Positions 1 through 10,705 of a DNA stretch of 64,000 bases are shown here, piece by piece. The position numbers and the translations under genes are program-made. Origin of the DNA: Lichenostomus cassidix (lineage: Eukaryota > Chordata > Aves > Passeriformes > Meliphagidae); the NCBI GenBank assembly GCA_008360975.2, contig CM039193.1:8732501-8796500 (forward strand). Direction: 5' to 3'. Numbering within the stretch: the first letter of the stretch is position 1; the number at the start of each line of letters is the position of its first letter. The notes beneath the pieces were generated by a model. It was not told the origin of the DNA, did not search any database, and saw only the letters and a program-made list of their open reading frames with translations.

Positions 1-3000
1 GGGGGTCGCACTCCTCGGCGTGCCCATTGCACTGGCAGGGCCGGCAGGCAGGGAAGCCCCAGTGGCCAGGCTGGCACTGGTCACACTGCCGGCCCACAGT
101 GCCAGGCTGGCACCGACACTGCCCACTCACCGCACCACACAGCTGGGACACGGAGCCCTCCGGGGAGCAGGCACAGGCTGCAGGGTGGCACAACTCAGGT
201 CAGGCACATAGTTGCAGGGACACAGGGATGGAGAGACAGACAGACAGGCAGGGGACCAGCACCCAGAACATGCTTACTCCATGAGCTGTGGCACAGAACA
301 GCTCATGTGGACACACAGATCCACAAGAAAATGGATGGACAGACAGATGAGTGAGTGTAAGGCAGCATAGTGCTCACAGGGGGCTCAGGTGGATGAATGG
401 ATGGATGGATGGATGGATGGATGGATGGATGGATGGATAACTGAGACTGAACCCATGGGATGCAGGACAGCAGGGCTGAGATGGGCAGATGCACAGACAA
501 ATAGACAGACAGACAAGTGAACAGGGCAGCGAAGAGGATGCTAATGGCTGGGCAGACAGAGAGACAGGAGAGACAGTGATTCCTGGCAGATGCAGATCCC
601 ACTACTCACGACTGCATCCCAGGGGCCCGAAGCCATAGCTGCCTGGGGCGCAGCGGTCGCAGCGTCGGCCGATCACATGTGGCTTGCACTCACACTGCCC
701 GCCCTGTACCTGGCACTCACTGCTGCGGGAGCCCTGTGGGTCGCACTGGCAGGCTGTGGGAGAAGGACCAGTGTGGGGCCAGTGCTGCTCTGTCCACACC
801 TGCCCCCCACCTGCCCACACCACCCTGTCACTGCTCCCCTCACCTGCCCACACCGCCCTGTCACTGCTCCCCTGCCCACTCGTCAGTCCCATTCCCATAG
901 GCTCCCCACTCACGCAGTGCCCCGCCGTGCATCAGGGCTGAGACACTGCAGACCAGGCGGGCACAGGCCTCGGCCAGGGGATGAGGGGGGGCCATGCGAA
1001 ACACCTCCAGGCACTGGTACCGCTCCAGCTCCTCCTGGCGCGCCGCTGCCTCTGCCCCATGGAAGCCCGGCAACTCCGACACCCGCGGCAGGAGCACCAA
1101 CTGGGGGAAGGGAAGAGATGGGGCTGGGGCGCATAGCCAGTCTCCACTGTGGGGCCTACCACTAGGCTGGATCCATGTGCTCCAGGACAGTCCCAGTGCT
1201 TCTGGGGTCAACTACCACAGCTCCATCAACAGCCCCAGCTCCACTGAAATCCCCAACCCCACTGATATTCCCATATAAATTGCCATCCCCAGAAGCTTCC
1301 TTATCCCTTTCCACATTGACATTCCTATACCAACCCCAAGTCCTCAGTCTCATTGATATCTCCTTCCCCATCAATATCTACTTCTCCTTCCTGGTTCCCA
1401 TCTCCATCCCATTCCCATCCTCATCCCATCTTCTCTCATCCCATCTCATCCTCATCCCTACCCCACATACATCCCCAGAGAGGATCACTGCCCACTCCAA
1501 CCTGTGGTTCTCCATCCCTGCTGATCACCCAACCACTACCAAGCCCCAGGCACAAGGCACAGTGGAACTCCTCTCACCGAGTCAATGAGGATGAAAGCAC
1601 CAGGGTGGCGCTGGGTGACACCAGCCCGCTGAAGCCGCATGGTTACCTCATAAGGGGTGCTGGGCTCAAAGCAGAAGGGCCGGGACAGCAGCACATACCT
1701 GGACAGAGTCAGGTGTTGGGACATGGGCACAGCAGGGCCATGGAGACAGGGAAAGGATGGCAGCAGGACCCAACCACCTTCCTTGTACCCATCCCCAGAC
1801 CATCCCATTGCACCTCTGGCTGTGGGGCAGACTCTCGCGGTACATCTGCTCGGAGGGCAGCAGGTTCCCACAGCGAGAGCTGGTGGGCAGCACCTGGGAG
1901 CTCACACTGACCACGGCCTCCCAGTCCTCGGCTGACTGTGGTGACAGACAAAGCAGTGTCAGGACTGTGCCGTGCCATCCACACCATGGCCATGGCTGTG
2001 GCTATGCTCACCTCAGGCTCATAGCGCAGCAGCAGCTCGTAGTCCATGGGGTAGGGCACGTTGTCCACACGGAAGGTCAGGCCAGCCCCATCCCGCACCC
2101 GGGCGAACCCCGAGCCCGTCCACGTCACCATGCGCCCAGCACCGTCCCGCACAACCTCCTCCACATCCAGCTGGACAGGGCACCGGCACAGCTTGGCCCC
2201 AGCTCTGCCTTCTGGCCACCTTTGCCCTGCAGTGCTTCACTGTGCCCTCTCCCACCTCCCCAGGGCTCACCTTGGGGGGCTGCTGGCGGCTGCGGCGCGA
2301 GGGGACACGGGGCTGGGGGGCACGGGGGGGGCTGTGCTGATGCCGTGAGCGTCCCTTCCGCCCCCCCTGCTCCCTGGTGTCATACTCCAGGCAGTCCTGG
2401 GGCACCTCTGCCCGAATGGCACCCTGCAGGGATGGGGTCAGGGGACAGTGGCCATGCACAGGGACAGCCTTGCACAAGGACAGCCATGCACAGGGCATGG
2501 TGACAGCCACATGCAGGACAGGGTGACAGCCATGCATAGAGCACGATGACAGCTATGCATGGAGCATGGTGCACAGTGACAGCCATGCACAAGCACAGGG
2601 AACCCCAATGAGACTCACTGGAAGCTCGGGGTGGCTGTGGCCATGGCCGGTGGCCTGCTCAGCCTCATAGGTGTAGTAGTCGAGCGGGGCACAGAAGAAG
2701 CCGGGTTGTACCTGGTCACACTGCCGCCCCATGATGTGGGGACGGCAGGGACATGCCCCATCCTCCATGGAGCACCTGGGGGTGACCATCCTGTCCCTTC
2801 ATCTGTCTTTCTGTCTGTGTCTTCATCCACCTCTACTTCCATCTCTGTCCCCATCCCTCCATCTCTGAGGATGGAGATCCCTCTTTTTTTCCCTCTATCC
2901 CAGACCCCATATCTCCCCAGCTTTGTCCCCATACCTCCCTCCCCCCACGTGTGACCCCCAGCCCTATCCCCACTCTCACCCCCACCCCATGCCCCTCCAG

Positions 3001-6000
3001 ATGCTGTGCTGGGCCCCACCGGTTGTTGTAGGCTCCCCCGAAGTCACAGGCGCAGGGCCGGCAGCCCCCCAAGTCGTAGCTCAGACCCCAGAACTCAGGC
3101 TGCAGTGAGGAGGAGACATGTAGGGCAGGTGTGGGGCCAAGCCAGCCCTGGGGGGTTGCCCATGGGGTTGGGGAAAGTCAGGGCTACAGCCATAGTGTGG
3201 GGCAGGCTGGGGCACTCACCACGCACTGGCTGCAGGAGCGCCCAGCCACGAAGCGTTTGCAGTAGCAGTCCCCACTGATGGGGTCACATGGGGAGCTGCC
3301 TGCCACTGTACCCCGTGGGTCACACCTGCACGCTGCCCCCGTACATGCACATGTAAGGGGGTGCCAGTGGGACCACAGCCCTAACGCTTCATGGCCCTCC
3401 TTCCCCATCCCATATCCATTTGATTTCATCCCTTCTTTCCCCATCCCTTCATCACCATCCCTTCATCACCATCCCTCCATCCATTCCCATACAACTATGC
3501 CACATCCCTCCATCCTACATCCTTCCATCTCTGCCCCAGATCTTTCCATCCTCATTGTTCCATCACCATAGCTCCACCTCCATCCCTCCATCCTCATCCA
3601 TCCCATCCCCATTCTTCCATCACCATCCCTTCATTCCCCATCCCTCCAACTTCATCCCTTCATACCTAACATTTCATCATCCCCCCATCCCCATCCCTCC
3701 CCCCATGCCATCCCTGGGTCCCAGCTCACGCTGGCAGCCCTGTGGGTCGCCATGGCTGAGGCCGTAGGCACCATGCCGGCAGCGGTCACAGCGGGGACCG
3801 GCCACGTTCTCCTTGCAGCGGCACTGCCCCGCAATCATGCCCAGCGCCACATCCGTGTGCCCGTCGCAGGCACCTCCATCCAGCGAGCCTGCCGGGTCAC
3901 AATCACACGCTGCCAAGAGAGAGACCATGAGGAGTTCTGGCTGCTGGCATCAGGAGCCATGGGGCTGGGGCTGGTGGCCCCGGGAGCCATAGGGCTGGGA
4001 AAACCCATAGGGCTGGGGTCCCAGGACACTCACGAGCGCAGGCAGTGGGGGAGCGGATGTCGGAGCGAGGGTGCCGGTAGTAGAAGGGCTTGCAGAGGTG
4101 GCAGTGGCGCCCCATGGTGTTGTGCTGGCAGTCATCACACACGCCCCCACTGGTGTTCCCCGTGGCCAGGAACACAGCCATGTCAAAGTGGCACCGCTGT
4201 GAGTGCTCGTTGCAGTCACAGCCTGCAGGGACAGCACCAAAGCACAACATGCAGCACCACAGCCCACACCTCGCAGGCAGCACCCCCAGTGCCAAACCTC
4301 CCCTGCCTGGACTCCCCTCACTGATATGCAGCACCACAACCCCAAACCTCTCCAAAGTACAGCCTGCAGCACCCCAAAACCACTGGCACAGCACAGCCTG
4401 ACAGCCCAGGCACTCACGGCGACAGGCATTGGTGCTGGAGCCCTCGGCCGGGCGCCAGGGCAGGTCTTGGTAGAAGTCCTCGCAGCGCTCACAGTTCAGC
4501 CCCTGCGTGTGGTGCTCGCAGACACAGCGCCCATGGATCTGTGAGACCACCCAGCTCAGCGTGGCTGCTGGGTCCCACAGGGCACCATACCATGCTGGTG
4601 TGTGTGTGTGTGTGTGTGTGCCTCACCATGCCAGGGACAGAGGGTGTTGGGGCAGCCGGTGCTGGGGCACAGTGGGCAGCGTGGCCGTGACAGAAGCAAC
4701 TCCCACGCAGAACCAGTTCCTCCACAGCATAGTAGTACTTGTGCAGCACCTCCCGCCGAGAGTCCAGCAGGTTGTCCCCCAGCGTGTGCAGCTTGGTGAG
4801 GTTCACCCGCAGGTTGGTGACACGCAGCAGGTCTGGGGACGTGTCACTATCAGCACCTGCCCTGATGCCAGCCAGCCCCGTGTCCCTGACACCCCTGGCC
4901 ACGTACCCTGGATGTCTGGGCTGTAGGGATCTGCCACGGGGATGGAGGGGTCCAGCACCTTGAAGATGACCTGTGAGAAGGAAGGGATGGGTGATCCCCT
5001 TCCACCCTGACCCCTGGCCCTGCTCAGCATCGCCCTATCCCCACGCACCTCCCCATGGCTGGAAGGCTCGATCTCAGAGTAGCGCTGGTCACACAGCACC
5101 TCATCCACGAGCCCCAAGGGCTGGGTGGGGATTCCAGGGAAGAGCTTGGAGCAGTTGTAGGCAAAGTAGCGATACACCTTCCAGGTGCGCCCGAAGTCAG
5201 CTGAGCGTTCCACCAGCATGGCCGCAGGGCGGAAGGTCTGCAGAACACCCAGCTGGGATGGAGGCCAGACCTACAGCCCCCCCAGACCCATCCCATCCCA
5301 TCCCATCCCATCCCATCCCATCCCATCCCATCCCGTCCTGTCCCGTCCCATCCCAGGCATCCATGTGCCAGGACCCACTTTAAACTTCATGATGAGGTGG
5401 GTGAAGTGGAACTCGCCCTCCAGGTCCAGGCGGATGCTGACATGTTCCACACCTAGGAGACAGAGAGGTGATGATTGAGGCCAGGGAAGACCCCATGGCC
5501 CAAGCAGCCCCACAGCATTTGCATGGGGCAACCCCACTGTCACCCTGACCTCACCATTCTCTGACTGCCACCAGGTCCGTTGGTCATGGGGGCTGCTCAG
5601 GTAGATGACGTTCTCGATGCGGTGGCTCTCAGGCAGGGATGGGTCACGTGAGTCACAGGTGAAGCATTTCTCGGAGTCCTGTGCCAGGGAGTGGCACCAT
5701 CAGGAATGGGTGACTGGAGGCTGTACCAGTGCCTGGCTCTGTGGATTTATGCTGGAGCCATTCTGGGGCTGGGTGGGCTCACCTGGAGGTGGCTGACAAT
5801 GCAGTACTCCTGGGGCCCGTCCAGCCCGCAGGTAGAGGTGGCACTCAGGCGGGTGGCTCGTCCCACCAGCAGGTTCCCAGTGGCTGGGTAGCAGCTGCCG
5901 CGGGCGCAGCCGTGGCTCAGGTCAGGCTCCTGCCAGCCCCCTGCCTCCAGTCCCCCCACTGCAGAGAGCATGAGGGCATGGGCTGGGGGCTGTGCTCCCC

Positions 6001-6465
6001 CACGTACCCACCCCACCCCCAGCCGTCCCATCCCGTCCCATCCCTGCATCCTGACCCACTGATGCAGCACGAAGCTCCATGATCCGGAAAGGTGCTGGCA
6101 GCAGCACCATGGCCTCGTGACCAGGGCAGGGAGCGGGGTGAGTGGGGGGCTGGGCTGCCCGTGCTCCTGGGGGCCCGGGAAGCCCCAGGGTGCCGAGCAG
6201 TGCCGGGGGGAGTCAGGAGCCAGGTCAGGCGCTTGCTAATCCCGACAGGGCTTAGTGCAGCCCGGACTCCGTGCTGTGTTTTGTGGCAGTCAGGCCACGG
6301 CTGCTGCCAGCCAGGAAGCATCGCCATTGCCACCACCTCCACTGCCCAGCACCCTCCACCCGGACTGGGATCCCTGAACCACCACAACTCCCAGCAGCGT
6401 GGGTGCACAGGGTGCCCCCGAGACCAGCGCTTACCCAGGAGGAGAGCAAGTGCCAGGAGGTCCAT
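1..6465 (-). CDS. LAMB2: Laminin subunit beta-2 or beta-2-like, 5' part of gene (20 coding exons, partial)
   Basis: Secreted laminin beta chain, a subunit of basement-membrane heterotrimers. Exons (5' to 3'): 6465-6435, 5958-5783, 5678-5555, 5452-5379, 5237-5049, 4970-4907, 4832-4627, 4538-4418, 4222-4034, 3909-3730, 3332-3220, 3099-3020, 2775-2619, 2423-2271, 2170-2012, 1935-1814, 1698-1578, 1100-914, 753-610, 177 to beyond 1. All join in frame, giving about 922 residues. Order: short hydrophobic signal peptide ([10 protein letters not shown]...); laminin N-terminal domain about 27-262 with [15 protein letters not shown] and [18 protein letters not shown]; Cys-rich LE repeats about 263-545; LF (type IV-B) domain about 546-790; second LE block from about 814. 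Coiled-coil arm and C-terminus lie outside. Residues match human LAMB2 as I recall it, and CCDC71 lies next door as in human. A tandem paralog (functional counterpart of human LAMB2P1) is an alternative. Exon 16 uses a weak donor (GTGCAA). Confidence 0.88.
391..438. repeat. (ATGG)n microsatellite
   Basis: Roughly eleven near-perfect copies of a GGAT/ATGG tetranucleotide in the laminin intron between exons 19 and 20. Short GACA-type runs flank it (230-250, 500-575). Confidence 0.9.
1101..1577. other. Laminin intron 17, pyrimidine-rich
   Basis: Intron between laminin exons at 1578-1698 and 914-1100. On the plus strand it is a degenerate run of CCCATC/TCATCC units, densest at 1370-1470. I see no other feature. 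Confidence 0.6.
2442..2606. repeat. Degenerate minisatellite (ACAGCCATGCA unit) in laminin intron 13
   Basis: Five to seven imperfect copies of a unit of about 25-32 bp built on GACAGCCATGCACAGGG, filling most of the intron between laminin exons 13 and 14. Confidence 0.8.
3381..3715. repeat. Degenerate CCATC-rich satellite-like tract in laminin intron 10
   Basis: Long run of CCATCCCTTCATCAC-type units with no open reading; fills the intron between laminin exons 10 and 11 and is strongly strand-asymmetric in pyrimidines. Confidence 0.8.
4597..4620. repeat. (TG)n dinucleotide repeat
   Basis: About twelve TG units directly downstream, on the minus strand, of the splice donor of laminin exon 7 (exon ends at 4627). 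Confidence 0.9.
5287..5357. repeat. (CCCAT)n pentanucleotide repeat
   Basis: About nine perfect CCCAT units then degenerate CCCGT/CCTGT copies, within the laminin intron between exons 4 and 5. On the minus strand it reads GGGAT repeats, so guanine runs recur every five bases. Confidence 0.9.
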
Positions 6466-8795
6466 GGGCAGCCGCGGGATCTGCCTGGTGGAACACGGAG
6501 ACTGCACTGCGGCAGGGCGCAGGGTATGGCACGGGGTGAAGGGCGGCTGATGCCTCTCCTCTCCGGGCTCTAGCACGACCGTGCAGTCCAGGGTGTACCC
6601 TCCCACACTGGCATGTAGGTGCTTCCCGGGGACAACACTAGGAATCTGGGTCAGATGGGGCAGTTGGGTCTCAAAGTCCTCCGGGATGATAGCCAGTGCC
6701 CACCTGAGCAGCCCTGAGGGACTGTCACGCACACGCCCAGGCACACAGCCATGCTATGTCCCCCCATCCCACTCCCCTCCCCCCGACCTGGCACGAGCTG
6801 TGCCATGCCCCATCCTGCCTGGCTTAGAATGGATCTTTTTGAGTGTCACTAGTGTCCCTGGGGGGTACCAGCACCGGGCCAGGGCCAGCCTGGGAGGGGA
6901 GCCAGGAACGCCGGAGCCGGCTGGGCGAGGGCGTCCCTGACTCTGGCCGGGGTCCCGCTGTTAAATTTAGGTTGGAGCTGCCTTTTGTGTTTCCTTCTCT
7001 GCCGGTACTTCCCGCTCCCAGCCTCGCAAGTGCTGGATCAAAGCCTGGTCCCGGCTCTGCCCAAACACATCTCTCCTGTCCCCACACGGAGCCAGCCCAG
7101 GGCAGGGGCGCTCGGGGCGGCGGGGGGAGCCGCGACTCTGTCCTGGCACCCGCCCCGCTCGAAGCCACGCCAGGGCGGTGGGCAACGTGGTGAAGAGCCA
7201 CGTGCTGGCACGAGGGTCCCCGAGCCCCGCGAACCCCCGGTACCTGGCGTCCTGCGGCGTCCGGCGGGACCAAGGCCAGGGGCCAGGGCGGCGTGGGACC
7301 CGCTGCCCTTGGGCTGGGCGCGCAGAAATGAGCTGGGGCAAGGGCAGCGATGGGATGGCGGCTGGTGGCCCCCCTTCCCCGTGCACGATTCTTATTCAAA
7401 TGGGCTGCCCGCTGAAAGGGACGGCGGTCTCCAGGCTACGGGAATGTCACTGCCGATTCCTTCTGCCTGGAGGCCCCCGCCGCCCGCCCGCCCGCGGAGG
7501 CCAGGCCGGCCAGGCGTCGGCAGCCCGGGCACGCCCCAGCCCCCGGGCGGCACGGTGGGCCCCGCCGGCAAACAAAAGGGCGCCTCGTGGGCTGGCGAGC
7601 CAGAGGCACCGCGTTCCCTGGGCTCCCGGCACGGCGCGGCAGGAACGTGCCGGGTGCCACCGGCAGTGAGGCGTGGGGGACGGGATGGGTGCCTGATGCT
7701 CCAGGAACCGGCGGGCGCAGCTGCGCAGGGGTCACTGCACCGTGCTTTGCCCCACCTGGGGATGTCCCATGGCGAAGGCACCTGTGCGTCTACACTGCAG
7801 GGTGGAGCCGTGCAGGGCATCTGCTCCACCAGGAACTCTCCGGGCGCAGCCACGATGCTGCCGGATGGGAGCGTCCCTCCCAAGGTACCTGTCCCTCCCT
7901 ACTGCCACAGCTCCTTGGGCAAAGTCCGGCACACGTCAGCCCCGGGAAAGCGCATGGCAGGCGTGGGGTACCCAGCCTATCACTGCCAAGGGACCCCGCA
8001 GCCCCTTCCTTGTATGCTGCCTCATACCAGTTGCCAGCACCCAGCCCGTGCCATGGGGCTGTACCGTATGCCGAGGGCTGTGCCATGCCCCAGAGCTGCG
8101 CCGTGCCCAGGGTCTCCCCTCCGGTACAGCGGCTCCTACCTGTGCCCGTGGGAGCCTGGGGTGCTGGGCAGGTGGCTGGTGGCCCGAGTGGGCTGCAGAG
8201 TCGGGGGCCCGCTGGGCTCGGGCTAGGCTCGGGCTGGGCTCAGCTGCTGTTCCTGGAGGAGGGCGGCCAGTGCCTGTCTCCTCCTCCGGCAGCCGTGCCA
8301 GGCGAGGGGAGGGACCTGCCCGCATCGAGCTTTAGCCAAGGTGAGGCAAAAGCAGGTACACGCTGGCGGTGGCCCACGTGTGACAGAGTAGTGTCCTGTG
8401 CCTAGGCTAGCCGGGAGACGGTACAGCATTCCCACTGGGCTGCTGTGCCCGGTGTGCAGCACGTGGAGCTGCTAAGACAGGCAGCCTGGCTGGGACTCGC
8501 CCTGCACTGCACGGGCCCGTCTGTGCCTCTTCAGGGCACATCTCCAGCAGCAGTACCAGGAGCCCTGCACCGCACTCCCCAGGCACCCATGCCAGATGGA
8601 TCCTGTTCATGCCCAATGCTGGCACTGTGGGCACCACCATGCCCCACTCACCCTGTGCTGGTCGGGGCTGCCTGGGATCCTTTGGAGTGGCTGGGCTGGG
8701 TGCTGAGCCGGCAGCCCTGGAGCCCTGCGGGGAGCACGGCTGTGCACCAGGGCCAGGTTCCACAGAGACCTCACTGTCACACAGGGATAGTGCCT
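6466..8795. other. CpG-rich region upstream of the laminin start codon
   Basis: GC-rich from about 6850 to 8300 and CpG-rich at 7080-7640. Probably contains the laminin promoter and non-coding first exon(s): a good minus-strand donor (CAG then GTACCGG) falls at about 7243. Long open readings here are a by-product of high GC content and show no domain I recognise. Promoter role is inferred from position only. Confidence 0.4.
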
Positions 8796-8801
8796 TTTAT
8801 T
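8796..8801 (-). other. Orphan minus-strand AATAAA
   Basis: TTTATT on the plus strand reads AATAAA on the minus strand. No minus-strand coding exon is recognised between here and CCDC71, about 8.5 kb away, so use as a poly(A) signal is unproven. Confidence 0.25.
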
Positions 8802-10121
8802 AGCCGAGGCCGAAGGAAGGAAGAGGAGCCATGTGCTCTCCACGCCAAGGCCATGCTCTGGCTGCCCGCCGCCAAGCAAGGTCATGGGCAGACAAAGAAG
8901 CAGCTCTCTGCATAGCGATGCCAAAACCCATGCCCCCAGGGACACCCTGAGACAGCCAGGCTGGTCCCATGCACCTTAGCGGGACAAGAGATGCTGTGGA
9001 CAGTGCCCGATAGCCATGCAAGGCACTTGGAAGCCTGGAAGGGTGGCCCCCGCTGAGGCTCCAGCAGAGCAGGCTGGTGGTCAGACACCATCACCACCCC
9101 CTCAGCTGGGAGAGCTGGCAGGAGATGAGCTGACAAAGAGCCATTAGCACTGGCCAGCCGTGTCTATGTCAAGAAATCCTGCCAAGCAAACCTTATCTCC
9201 TCTGAAGAGATCCAAAGAGGCCTGATAAAGGCAACTGTAACAGGATCTCTGGCCTTGAAAAGCGAAGTGAAAGTGGGAGGGAGGGATCCTCAGCGGGATG
9301 TGAGAGACGAGAGAGGCGTCCTAGCCCATGTCCAGGCACCTCCCTCAAGGCTGCCGTGACTTCCCACGCCAAGCTGCAATCCCCTCGTCTGCCTCAGAGC
9401 TGAAGAGCGTGGGGGTGACCCGGCTCTGCCCGGGTAGATGGCCTGTCCGGGGGGAGCTCCACTGGCCAGAGATCTGCCTGCAGCTCTGCCCTCCATCACC
9501 AGCGTTTCAACGCTGTCGAGCATCCCCAGCTCCCTCGGGCACCCACAACCTGGCTCCCCCAGCACCTTTCAGCAGCCATCAGGGCACTCTTGCAGCAGTG
9601 CAGAGGCCCCCCCCCCCCTCGGCAGAGCCCCTGAGCTCCTGGGGCAGCCTCTCATGCCTGGCCAGCCCTGCTTGGACTGACTTCAGTGTGCGCAGCAGGC
9701 AGTCAACACTTCCCTGAACATCCTTAGTGAACGGGGAACTGCTTAACCACTTCCCTTCTCGAGGAAGGAGCTCCAGCACGGCACCGGAGCTGCCGTCTGC
9801 CCAAGGCCACGGTCCCACCACCATTAGTGCTGGGTCAGTGCACTGACAGCCCTGCGGCACAAACCGGATCCAGATCGCAAACTGGGGAACAATGGTGCTT
9901 CTGTTGAATTAGCCGGCCAGAGGGTCCTGGCTGCAGTAGGCAGATCCAGAGAGGCTGTAGAGTGGGCAGGGAGGCTGGGGCTCGCAGAGCACCTGCCAGC
10001 ACAGTGCCAACCCAGCATGTTTCTAGGAACCAACCAGGAATGTGGATTTATCCCAGCTAGGCACCAGTGGCACACATCCGGAGTGTTTCCCACCCCAAAC
10101 TAGGCAATCCCTAATGCAGTC
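8802..10121. other. Intergenic, nothing recognised
   Basis: Unique-looking sequence with a poly-C run at 9607-9619. No coding exon with plausible splice sites and no repeat family recognised. Confidence 0.4.
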
Positions 10122-10705
10122 TGTCTTGGATTGATGATATGATAATCCTTTATCCCCTATCGTTGGCTTATATGCCCAAGAAAGAAAAAAAAAATGTGTG
10201 GTCCTGTCTCTTTAACTGCACCCAGCCGCAGAGAGAAACGCGGGTTGTTTTGAAAACATTTTCCCCAAGCCTCGCTCCGGGGGAGGATTCGTCGCCCGGC
10301 AGAGACTGCGTGCTGGACGGGGGTCGGAGTGAGCTCTGTTCCCGTTTTTTCCATTCTTCTTCTTTTTCCTCGTTTGGACCCCTTCTCTTCGATCTGCTTT
10401 GCCACCCGGAGACCCAGGAGGGCCAGAGGACAGCAGAGCTCTCCAGGGAGCTCCACCCGGCCCCGGGTGGGGGGCGAGGAGGAGAGGGACTGCGTCTGAG
10501 AAAAGGACTTTTTAATCAGGTTGAATAACTGCCTTTCACCTTGTTTTTCCCCTTCCCCTGTGCCTTGTAGGGCACTCTGCGTGGTTTTGTTAAATAAATA
10601 GTTTTTTCTTCACTTTCATCTGAGAGGTTCTGTTGTGGGTGGGGGAGGAGGTGTCGGGGCCCTTTGCTCTCGGAGGAGAGAGAGTCTTATCATTAACCCG
10701 GGACA
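10122..10705 (+). mobile_element. Solo LTR of an endogenous retrovirus, 584 bp
   Basis: Starts TGTC and ends GACA, a short inverted terminal match. The flanking 5-mers CAGTC (10117-10121) and GAGTC (10706-10710) fit a 5-bp target-site duplication with one mismatch. Inside are a TATA-like TTATAT at about 10168, a GC-rich middle, and AATAAA at 10593-10598 followed by a T/GT-rich stretch, as expected for U3-R-U5. A 5-bp duplication suggests the ERVL type. The text resembles a repeat I associate with passerine genomes. No internal retroviral genes adjoin it, so it is a recombined solo LTR. Confidence 0.7.

Noticed and set aside
121..130. Apparent donor (GTGAGTGG on the minus strand) inside the last visible laminin exon
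   Set aside because: Reading through gives [13 protein letters not shown], which matches the LE-repeat pattern of human LAMB2, so no intron is needed.
6985..8226. 413-codon plus-strand open reading frame
   Set aside because: High-GC sequence upstream of the laminin gene keeps all frames open; composition is Gly/Pro/Arg-biased, no domain or splice context, and competing long frames exist on the other strand.
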